Origin: Massilia sp. Root133
GTDB taxonomy: Bacteria; Pseudomonadota; Gammaproteobacteria; Burkholderiales; Burkholderiaceae_D
Length of the DNA: 64,000 nucleotides
Assembly: GCF_001426525.1 (NCBI RefSeq)
Contig: NZ_LMEW01000004.1
Coordinates: 64,191 to 128,190, forward strand
Direction of reading: 5' to 3'
A program made the position numbers and the translations under genes. Each line of letters begins with the position of its first letter. Position 1 is the stretch's first letter. This document shows, in pieces, positions 26,251-32,496 of this stretch. Under the pieces are notes generated by a model. That model was not told where the DNA came from and searched no databases. It saw only the letters and a list, made by a program, of their open reading frames with translations.

Positions 26251-27299
26251 GGCTGTTTCCTTCCCACCGGATTGGCCAGGGTCACGAGCGTCTGGAACAC
26301 GTGGCGCTTGTAGCCGTCGTTGAACGGCCCCGCCGTGCGCGCGCTGCCGTCGGCGGCCGTGCCGAGATTGTAGGTCTTCGTGTCGGTCCAGCCGGGCGTC
26401 GTGCTCGGGCTGCGCGCCAGCACGTGCAGGCGCACGGCGACCACGTTGCGCCAGTTCGAGACCGCGCACGCCGGCGCGGTGCAGCCGTTGGCGCCGGCCG
26501 GCGCGCTCGTCGTGACGCCGACGCTCCCGTCGCCATGCGTGTCGATGCCGTATTCGACCTGCAGGTCTTCCACGCCCTCCACCAGCGGCACCTTCACGAA
26601 CTTCAACGTGTTGTCGACGTAGCGCAGTTCGGCGCGCTTCAACGTGGGGATGCCGTCGTCCGGCTCGTCGTTGTTGGCGACGTAATAGATATGCGTCTGG
26701 TAGCGGCGCGCGACGGCCGCCGTCGTGCAGTCGCGCCGGGTACGCAGCAGCTGGGCCGGATCGGTGTCCAGCGCATACCAGTTGGCCGGGTCGCCCGAAC
26801 CCAGCTCGCCCGCGCCGCCGCACAGCGACGCCTGGAACAGCGGTCCGGCCGGATCGTTGGCACTGCAGTTCGGATCCCCGTTGACGCAGGCCCGGGTATG
26901 GCGCACGACGACGAGGGCCGTGCCCGCGCGCACGTCGGACACGCAGGACGGCAGCGTGTCGGCGGGGCTGAACCCCTGCACGTGCAGCGGCAGCATGGCC
27001 TTCAACGCGGCCAAGGTGGCGGCGCACGGGTCGGGAACGGCAGCCGGGTCGGGCAGCAGCGTCGGGTCGAATTCGCCGTAGAAACCGGCATTGCGCAAAT
27101 CGTTCCCGAGCAGGTCGACGGCAAAGCGGCCGCTCTCGATCTGGCGGTTGGCGCGCTCGATCTCGGCCTGGGCGCGGCTGTTGTGGAAGAACAGCGTGAC
27201 CATGCCGACGACGATCAACAGGCCCATCGTCACCGACACGAGCAGCTCGGGCAGGGAAAAACCGGCGGACCGGCGCTTGGGCAGAGGTACGGCAACCAT
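26247..27299 (-). CDS. pilW: PilW-type minor pilin
   Basis: 350 residues. Prepilin signature RRSAGFSLPELLVSVTMGLL, where E sits at +5 after the cleaved Gly, then a long head domain. PilW is a priming/minor pilin that works with PilV, PilX, FimU and PilY1 at the pilus tip (family knowledge). Head contains DLRNAGFYGEF near residue 70 and GVEDLQVEYGID near 240, both typical of PilW. Start 27299 is 8 bases after the pilV stop. Confidence 0.9.
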   Translation of the reverse strand: MVAVPLPKRRSAGFSLPELLVSVTMGLLIVVGMVTLFFHNSRAQAEIERANRQIESGRFAVDLLGNDLRNAGFYGEFDPTLLPDPAAVPDPCAATLAALKAMLPLHVQGFSPADTLPSCVSDVRAGTALVVVRHTRACVNGDPNCSANDPAGPLFQASLCGGAGELGSGDPANWYALDTDPAQLLRTRRDCTTAAVARRYQTHIYYVANNDEPDDGIPTLKRAELRYVDNTLKFVKVPLVEGVEDLQVEYGIDTHGDGSVGVTTSAPAGANGCTAPACAVSNWRNVVAVRLHVLARSPSTTPGWTDTKTYNLGTAADGSARTAGPFNDGYKRHVFQTLVTLANPVGRKQP

Positions 27300-27307
27300 C
27301 ACGTCTC

Positions 27308-27886
27308 CTAGGTACACGACGGCAGGCCGATCGCCAGCTGCACGGCGATCGCGCGGCGGTTCGCGTCCGGTCCGTACTGGTTGGCGCCGCACGCGAGGCC
27401 CGACGCCTTGGTCGGATGCAGCCCTTGCCACGCCACGCTCACGCGATAGATGCCCGGCTTGCACACGCCGGCCGTCGGGTCGGGCGCCTGCAGCTGCTCG
27501 ACGCAGCCGCGCGCATCGATCATCGCGCCGGTCGCCGCGCCCGCGCCGGTCTGCTCGGCGGCGCCTTTCAATTCCTGGCTCCATTCGCACTGGTCGCGCG
27601 CGCTGCCGATGGCCAGGGTGGTGCAGTCGGTGGGCTGGTCGTCGTTCTTGCCGAGCGCCGCCGCCGTCACGTAGTCGGCCGCATGGGCCGAATTGCCGAG
27701 GATGCGGGCGCGCATGTCATCCACCAGCACGACGGCCTGGGCGCGCTGGTAGGCCTCGATCGACCCCACCTGCACCTTGGCCTGCAGCGCGGCGATACCC
27801 AGCAGGCCGAACGCGAGGATGACGACGGTCACGAGCACTTCGACGAGGCTCAGGCCCGCGCTGGGGAGTGTCCGCGCGCGCCGCAT
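27308..27886 (-). CDS. pilV: PilV-type minor pilin
   Basis: 192 residues. Leader MRRARTLPSAG then LSLVEVLVTVVILAFGLLG; the mature helix has Glu5. AYQRAQAVVLVDDMRARI is typical of PilV. Begins immediately after the fimT stop (TGA then ATG, no gap), so translation is likely coupled. Confidence 0.88.
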   Translation of the reverse strand: MRRARTLPSAGLSLVEVLVTVVILAFGLLGIAALQAKVQVGSIEAYQRAQAVVLVDDMRARILGNSAHAADYVTAAALGKNDDQPTDCTTLAIGSARDQCEWSQELKGAAEQTGAGAATGAMIDARGCVEQLQAPDPTAGVCKPGIYRVSVAWQGLHPTKASGLACGANQYGPDANRRAIAVQLAIGLPSCT

Positions 27887-28342
27887 TCAGCACCCCGACG
27901 CCTGCAGGCGCGGACGCCCGCTCAGGTCCACCTGCACGCAGCGGTGGGTTTCCGCGCCGTCGACGGCGACGTCGAACGACGGCGGCGTATCGCTCGCGAC
28001 GCGGCCGTTGGGCAGGTACACGACGGCGTCCGGGCCGGTGATCGTCGCGCCCTGCACCGGGCCGTGGTTCGCGACCGGGTGGCCCGTATCGGACGGATTC
28101 GGGATGCGCCAGCCGGCCTGCCAGGTGTCGGCGGCGGGTTCCAGGGTCACCTGGGTAGCGCGTTTGATCGCTTCGCTGCGCGCGAGCACGAGGGCCGCGT
28201 ACAGGTCGGTGCTGGCGGTGCGCGCGCGCTGGCCCGCGACGAGGCTCTTGAACGCCGGCGCGGCCATGGCCGACAGGATCGCGGTGATGGCCACGACCGT
28301 CATCAGTTCGATCAGCGTGAAGCCGCGCGCACGCATTACCAT
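27887..28342 (-). CDS. fimT: FimT/FimU (GspH-like) minor pilin
   Basis: 151 residues. Leader MVMRARG then FTLIELMTVVAITAILSAMA; GspH/FimT fold with RARTASTDLYAALVLARSEAIKRATQVTL, here best described as residues 38-66. Two ATGs are possible: 28342, and 28336, which overlaps the pilE stop as TAATG and is also attractive. Second gene of the pilin operon. Confidence 0.87.
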   Translation of the reverse strand: MVMRARGFTLIELMTVVAITAILSAMAAPAFKSLVAGQRARTASTDLYAALVLARSEAIKRATQVTLEPAADTWQAGWRIPNPSDTGHPVANHGPVQGATITGPDAVVYLPNGRVASDTPPSFDVAVDGAETHRCVQVDLSGRPRLQASGC

Positions 28343-28749
28343 ACGTTGGACGGCGTCCGGGCGCCGCTGTTGTCGATGGTGAGATTGCCGTCGCCGGCCT
28401 GGCGCGACCCGATCACCGGCCTGGCCGTGATCGTGAAGGATGGCGGCGGGCCGGCGGCGGCGTCGATGCTGACGTCATAGTAACTCGCAACCTCGGCCGG
28501 CACGGGCAGGTTGAGTGCGGTCGGCGTGCCCGCGTACTCGTGGGCGTCGGCGAAATACTGCGCCTGCGCCTGCGCCAGCGTGAGCAGATACGCCTGCGCC
28601 GCCGCGCGGTTGCCGCGCACGAGATATTTGCCGTAGGCGGGCAGCGCGATGGACGCGAGGATGCCGACGATGGCCACCACGATCAGCAGTTCGATCAGGG
28701 TAAAGCCGCGGGAGCGGCGCGCAGTAATGTGCGGAATTCGGTAAGACAT
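28336..28749 (-). CDS. pilE: PilE-type type IV pilin
   Basis: 137 residues. Leader MSYRIPHITARRSRG then FTLIELLIVVAIVGILASIA, a classical type IVa prepilin N-terminus. Short head domain, no disulfide pair, so it is more likely a minor PilE than the major pilin. Start 28749 is preferred over 28761 because ATGAGG lies at ribosome-site distance. First gene of the leftward pilE-fimT-pilV-pilW-pilX-pilY1 operon. Confidence 0.9.
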   Translation of the reverse strand: MSYRIPHITARRSRGFTLIELLIVVAIVGILASIALPAYGKYLVRGNRAAAQAYLLTLAQAQAQYFADAHEYAGTPTALNLPVPAEVASYYDVSIDAAAGPPPSFTITARPVIGSRQAGDGNLTIDNSGARTPSNVW

Positions 28750-28785
28750 GATGGACCTCATGGGGCGCGTGGGCCAACATTACAT

Positions 28786-28808
28786 ATTTCCATGTGGAAA
28801 TTCTATCA
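28786..28808 (-). promoter_or_regulatory. Extended -10 of the pilE operon overlapped by a palindrome
   Basis: Minus-strand TGATAGAAT (28808-28800) is an extended -10; a 16-bp palindrome, ATTTCCA-TG-TGGAAAT (28786-28801), overlaps its end and the predicted start point. A bound regulator here would be expected to repress the operon. Confidence 0.45.
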
Positions 28809-28871
28809 GAATGTGTCAGTCCGTGGCATATGCACGACACTTGATTGACGTGCGAGACAGGCCAACGCCGG

Positions 28872-28877
28872 TACAAT
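28872..28877 (+). promoter_or_regulatory. Candidate -10 for the MgtC-like gene
   Basis: TACAAT 27 bases upstream of ATG 28905; a TTGACG at 28845-28850 is 21 bases away, longer than ideal. Confidence 0.35.
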
Positions 28878-28904
28878 AGTGTCCTCTCGACAACAACCCG
28901 ACGC

Positions 28905-29390
28905 ATGGACTACCTCGACATCCTGTTGCGCCTGACGGTCTCGGTCCTCGTCGGCGGCCTGATCGGCCTGGACCGCAACCTGCACGGCAAGCCCACCGGC
29001 ATCCGCACCCTGGGACTCGTGTCCCTGGGCGCCTGCGTGCTGACCCTGGCGGGCGCCAATTTCCTCACGGGCGACGGCCAGGCCGATGCGTCAGCCGTCA
29101 GCCGCGTGATCCAGGGACTGGTGACGGGCATCGGCTTCCTCGGCTCGGGCGTGATCATCCGCGACAACGGCAGCGACCGCGTGCGCGGCCTGACGACGGC
29201 CGCGTCGATCTGGATCACGGCCATCCTCGGCATCCTGTGCGGCATGGGCTCCTGGCAGATCGCCGCGATCGCCCTCGTCCTCGTGTTCCTCCTGTTCGTG
29301 TGCGGCAAGCCCATCGAGCGGGCGTTGCACCGGCGCTGGCTGGACAAGCCGGAGAAGGAGAAGCAGGCGATCACCCTGCACGAGGAATGA
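28905..29390 (+). CDS. MgtC/SapB-family inner-membrane protein
   Basis: 161 residues with four or five TM segments. RLTVSVLVGGLIGLDRNLHGKPTGIRT is the family N-terminus (residues about 8-34), followed by GIGFLGSGVIIR and VRGLTTAASIWITA. MgtC-like proteins modulate the F-type ATP synthase or Mg homeostasis in pathogens; here it is only the membrane domain without the C-terminal extension, so function is inferred only at family level. Convergent with the kinase gene, 3 bases apart. Confidence 0.87.
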   Translation: MDYLDILLRLTVSVLVGGLIGLDRNLHGKPTGIRTLGLVSLGACVLTLAGANFLTGDGQADASAVSRVIQGLVTGIGFLGSGVIIRDNGSDRVRGLTTAASIWITAILGILCGMGSWQIAAIALVLVFLLFVCGKPIERALHRRWLDKPEKEKQAITLHEE

Positions 29391-29393
29391 GCG

Positions 29394-30665
29394 TCAGGAC
29401 GCCGGCGGCACCACCGGCAGCTTGATCGTGAAGACGGTGCCGACGTCCGGCTTCGAGGCCACGTCGATACGCCCGCCGTGCTTGTTGACGATGCTGTACG
29501 ACAGCGACAGGCCGAGGCCCGTCCCGCTGCCCACCGGCTTGGTGGTGAAGAACGGTTCGAAGATGCGTTTCAGGTTGTCCTGCGGGATGCCGCAGCCGTT
29601 GTCGCTGATCTTCACCCACACCCAGCCCTCGCTCGCCCCGGTGGCGATCGTGATCACGCCCTTGCTCTTGATGGCCTGGGCGGCATTCACGAGCAGGTTC
29701 ATGAACACCTGGTTCAGCTGCGAGGCCAGGCACTTGATTTCCGGGAGCTTGCCGTAGTGCTTCTCGACCGTCGCCTTGTACTTGATCTCGTTGGCGACGA
29801 TGTTGAGCGTGGTGTCGAGGCCCGCGTGCACGTCCGCGTACTGCCAGTCGTTCTGGCCGACGTGGGAAAAATCCTTCAGCGCCTGGACGATGTCCTTCAC
29901 GCGCTTCAGGCCGTCCATCGACTCGCTCACGAGGTCGGCGATGTCGTCCTTCAGGTAGCCGAGGTCGGCCTCGCGGTTGATTGCCTCGATCTGCGCCGTC
30001 AGCGCCGAGCCGGGCGCCGCCTTCTGCACCGCCTCGCCGTACGCGTCCACCACGTTCAGCAGCGTGTCCACGTAGTGCCCCAACGTCCCCATATTGGAGT
30101 TGACGAAGCCGATCGGGTTGTTGATCTCGTGCGCGACGCCGGCCGCCAGCTGGCCGATCGACGCCATCTTTTCCGACTGCAGCAGCTGCTCGTGCGCCTC
30201 GCTCAGGCGCGCGATCAGCTGCTGCTGTTTCTGCTCCATGTTCTTGCGCGAGGTGATGTCCGTCAGCGAGCCGATGACCTCCACCGGCGTGCCGTGCTCG
30301 TCGCGGATCAGGCGCAGGCGGTCGTGCATCCACACGAACTCGCCGCTCGCGGTGCGGAACCGGTATTCGTAGGTGCGCTCGCCTTCCACGAACAGCTGGG
30401 CCAGGCTGGAAAAGATGGTCGGGGCGTCGTCCGGGTGGAGATGGTCGAACCAGAAGTTCGGATCGGCCAGCATCTCTTCCGGCCGGTAGCCGAGGACGTT
30501 GTAGGCATTGTTGCTCACGAACGTCATCTTGAAGTCGCCGCTGGGCACGGTGGTGTAGATGATCGCCGGCGTGTTGTCGATCAGGTATTGCAGCCGGACC
30601 AGAGGCGACGCGGCTTCGGCCGGCGCGGGGCTCGACGATAGCGATTCGAAAACTTCAAATTCCAT
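29394..30665 (-). CDS. PAS-domain sensor histidine kinase (cytosolic)
   Basis: 423 residues, no membrane segment. PAS domain about 25-140 ending in VIGSLTDITSRK (PAC). Dimerisation region with the phospho-acceptor His179 in AAGVAHEINNP, the HisKA form seen in NtrB/DctB-like kinases. HATPase_c motifs: N box VFMNLLVNAAQAI, G1 DNGCGIP, F box FEPFFTTK, G2 GTGLGLSLS. No response regulator is adjacent, so it is an orphan kinase. It is divergent from hcp across a gap with a perfect palindrome. Confidence 0.9.
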   Translation of the reverse strand: MEFEVFESLSSSPAPAEAASPLVRLQYLIDNTPAIIYTTVPSGDFKMTFVSNNAYNVLGYRPEEMLADPNFWFDHLHPDDAPTIFSSLAQLFVEGERTYEYRFRTASGEFVWMHDRLRLIRDEHGTPVEVIGSLTDITSRKNMEQKQQQLIARLSEAHEQLLQSEKMASIGQLAAGVAHEINNPIGFVNSNMGTLGHYVDTLLNVVDAYGEAVQKAAPGSALTAQIEAINREADLGYLKDDIADLVSESMDGLKRVKDIVQALKDFSHVGQNDWQYADVHAGLDTTLNIVANEIKYKATVEKHYGKLPEIKCLASQLNQVFMNLLVNAAQAIKSKGVITIATGASEGWVWVKISDNGCGIPQDNLKRIFEPFFTTKPVGSGTGLGLSLSYSIVNKHGGRIDVASKPDVGTVFTIKLPVVPPAS

Positions 30666-30733
30666 GGCGTTGGCTCGGCGTATCTACGGAATTTCCATTA
30701 TCCGGAGGAAACGCCGAGCGTGGGGGCTTTCTT

Positions 30734-30757
30734 GAAACTCTTGCATGCAAGAGTTTC
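30734..30757. promoter_or_regulatory. Perfect 24-bp palindrome between kinase gene and hcp
   Basis: 12-bp arms GAAACTCTTGCA and TGCAAGAGTTTC with no spacer. It sits in the 223-bp divergent gap, 69 bases from the kinase start and 132 bases from hcp. No T-run and no loop, so an operator is more likely than a terminator. Confidence 0.55.
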
Positions 30758-30888
30758 GGTCGCTATCGCCTGATTACAACACTTCCCCCATTGCAAACAT
30801 TCCTCAGGCAGCTCGAACAATTGATCAGCAATCAGTTCGCAGAGGCCCAACCCGGCGAAGATGTCGCATCAATATCATGGAGGCGCAA

Positions 30889-31380
30889 ATGGCAATCGAC
30901 GTTTATCTACAGATCGACGGAATCAAGGGCGAATCGGCTGACAGCGAGCATCAGGGCTGGCTCGAATGCCTTTCGGTCAACTGGAAGCTGAATCAGCCCA
31001 AGAGTGCGACGTCGTCGACGGCCGGCGGGCACACCGCCGAACGCGCCGAGCTGTCGGACGTGACCTTCATGAAGCTGTGCGACCTCGCCTCGCCGATCCT
31101 GGCCCAACACTGCGCGATGGGCAAGACGATCCCGAAGGCAAGGTTCGAGTTCTTCCGGGCGGACGGCCAAGGCACCCGCGTCAAGTACTATGAGGTCGAG
31201 CTGGATAACGTCGTGGTGGGCGAAGTGGCGCAGTCGGTGTCCGCCGGCATCGGGATGGTGGACCACATCGGCCTGAAGTTCTCCAAGGTAAAGTGGAGGT
31301 ACACCCAACAGAGGATCATGGGCGGCGCCGGCGGCAATACCGCTGGCGGTTGGGACCTTGCCACCAATCGGGTTGCGTGA
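30889..31380 (+). CDS. hcp: Hcp, type VI secretion tube protein
   Basis: 163 residues, the usual size. MAIDVYLQIDGIKGES and YYEVELDNVVVGEV are typical of Hcp; the protein forms hexameric rings of the T6SS tube and can carry small effectors inside. The reading frame is open upstream to 30745, but GGAGG at 30879-30883 and the conserved N-terminus fix ATG 30889. No other T6SS structural gene is present, so this is an orphan hcp followed by an immunity-like and an amidase-like gene. Confidence 0.93.
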   Translation: MAIDVYLQIDGIKGESADSEHQGWLECLSVNWKLNQPKSATSSTAGGHTAERAELSDVTFMKLCDLASPILAQHCAMGKTIPKARFEFFRADGQGTRVKYYEVELDNVVVGEVAQSVSAGIGMVDHIGLKFSKVKWRYTQQRIMGGAGGNTAGGWDLATNRVA

Positions 31381-31381
31381 C

Positions 31382-31813
31382 ATGGCGGCCCCGTCGAGCG
31401 CTGACCGCGCCGTCGCCATCGTCGCCCTGATGCTGGCGGCGGCTTCCGTGCCGGCATCGCAGATCCCGGATGACGAGCATCCCTTCATCATGCCGGGGAC
31501 GCCGGCCAAGACCATTCCCGCGCCGGCGCCATGGCTCACGAGTGCGCAGTTGCTGCGGCAACTGGAGCAGGGCGATGCGAGCGCCGTCGAGTACGTCAAG
31601 GGCGTGTATGACGCCACGGAGAGCGGCTTATGGTGTTACACGGGCCGCACTCATGTGAAGCTGCACAAGCAGTCGCCCGAGGCCATGCGTGCGGATGCGG
31701 TGGCCTACCTGCGCAAGCTGACGGCCGCGCAGCGGAAGGAGCGTGCATCCGATCATCTCGTCCGCATGTGGCAGATTCGCTGGCCTTGCCCGCCAGATCA
31801 CTGCTGCCCCTGA
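31382..31813 (+). CDS. Rap1a/Tai-type periplasmic immunity protein
   Basis: 143 residues. N-terminal signal peptide (basic start, AVAIVALMLAAASVPASQ, cut near 26), as needed for a periplasmic inhibitor. The mature part has EYVKGVYDATES...WCY and a C-terminal helix pair ending WPC, the pattern of Rap1a/Tai proteins that bind T6SS amidases. One base after the hcp stop and 20 bases before the amidase start. Expected to protect from the next gene's product. Identity is from motif memory, fairly sure. Confidence 0.75.
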   Translation: MAAPSSADRAVAIVALMLAAASVPASQIPDDEHPFIMPGTPAKTIPAPAPWLTSAQLLRQLEQGDASAVEYVKGVYDATESGLWCYTGRTHVKLHKQSPEAMRADAVAYLRKLTAAQRKERASDHLVRMWQIRWPCPPDHCCP

Positions 31814-31833
31814 CCCGGGAGGATACTTTGCGC

Positions 31834-32310
31834 GTGCCCACACCACCTTATGCGCTCCTGCGCATGCACTTCCCCGATCCGTACAACGTGCCGTCCGAAG
31901 AGCTATGGCGATGGATCGGGCACACGGAAAAGATACTCGACTCGGCGTGGCGCAACACCTGCGCCATCCGCATGAGCCTCGCGCTCCATGGTGCAGGTAT
32001 CCACCTGCCGGCCGGGTATCTGAAGATCGATGCTGGGAAATACCGCGGCCAGTTCATCGAAATCAAGCAGGAGACACTGGCAAATCACCTGTGCACGATT
32101 TGGGGCGAACCGGAAAAATTCGGAGCGGCGCGACTGCACGATTCAGTCGGCACCCGACGCGGCGTGATTCGCTTCGTTGGCCTGTGGGGTCCGTACGACC
32201 CGCAAGGGCACATCGACCTGATCTGCCACGACGACCATCACCGCCTCGCGTGTGAAGGCGGCCATGTCTACTGGCAGGCCGTGGAGTGCTGGTTCTGGGA
32301 ATGCCCCTGA
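31834..32310 (+). CDS. tae4: Tae4-type T6SS amidase effector
   Basis: 158 residues from GTG 31834. Predicted peptidoglycan amidase (DL-endopeptidase) delivered to rival periplasm. Catalytic Cys43 in NTCAIRMSLAL and His126 in QGHIDLI match the Tae4 Cys/His pair; several other cysteines may be disulfides. No signal peptide, as expected for Hcp-carried cargo. Start is unclear: a GGGAGGA site (31817-31823) is 10 bases before GTG 31834 and 4 bases before TTG 31828; ATG 31864 is the first ATG. Follows hcp and the immunity gene. Confidence 0.8.
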   Translation: MPTPPYALLRMHFPDPYNVPSEELWRWIGHTEKILDSAWRNTCAIRMSLALHGAGIHLPAGYLKIDAGKYRGQFIEIKQETLANHLCTIWGEPEKFGAARLHDSVGTRRGVIRFVGLWGPYDPQGHIDLICHDDHHRLACEGGHVYWQAVECWFWECP

Positions 32311-32346
32311 TTCGTTGCTTGTCCTCGGGCAGCCGGTCCGAATGCC

Positions 32347-32442
32347 GGTCGAAATTGCGCCGAGCGGACCGTAGTTGCCGCCGACGAAGGCGTCGGAGGC
32401 TGTGATCCGCTGGCGCAGAAAGGCGTCGAAATCATCCGGCAT
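32347..32442 (-). pseudogene. 5' remnant of a DUF4440/SnoaL-like gene
   Basis: Starting at ATG 32442, the first 32 codons read MPDDFDAFLRQRITASDAFV... and YGPLGAIST, resembling the N-terminus of small ketosteroid-isomerase-like (NTF2 fold) proteins. The expected continuation (a catalytic core of about 100 residues) is missing: after about 32347 the frame runs antisense into the amidase gene. Most simply a gene cut off when the hcp module was inserted or the 3' part deleted. Confidence 0.45.
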
Positions 32443-32496
32443 GGCTGGTCTCCTTGCGCAGGATTCCAGCCAAACCGGAGCCTGGACGCCGCGCGC

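Noticed and set aside
28845..28877. Canonical sigma-70 promoter for the MgtC-like gene
   Set aside because: TTGACG and TACAAT are 21 bases apart, too long to call with confidence; only the -10 is listed.
30734..30757. Terminator hairpin
   Set aside because: No loop and no T-run, and it lies between divergent genes.
30745..30888. In-frame 48-residue extension of Hcp
   Set aside because: No homology to Hcp; a strong ribosome site and conserved N-terminus lie at 30889.
32143..32442. 99-residue minus-strand gene
   Set aside because: Only the first 32 codons look like real protein; the rest is antisense to the amidase gene, so it is listed as a remnant.
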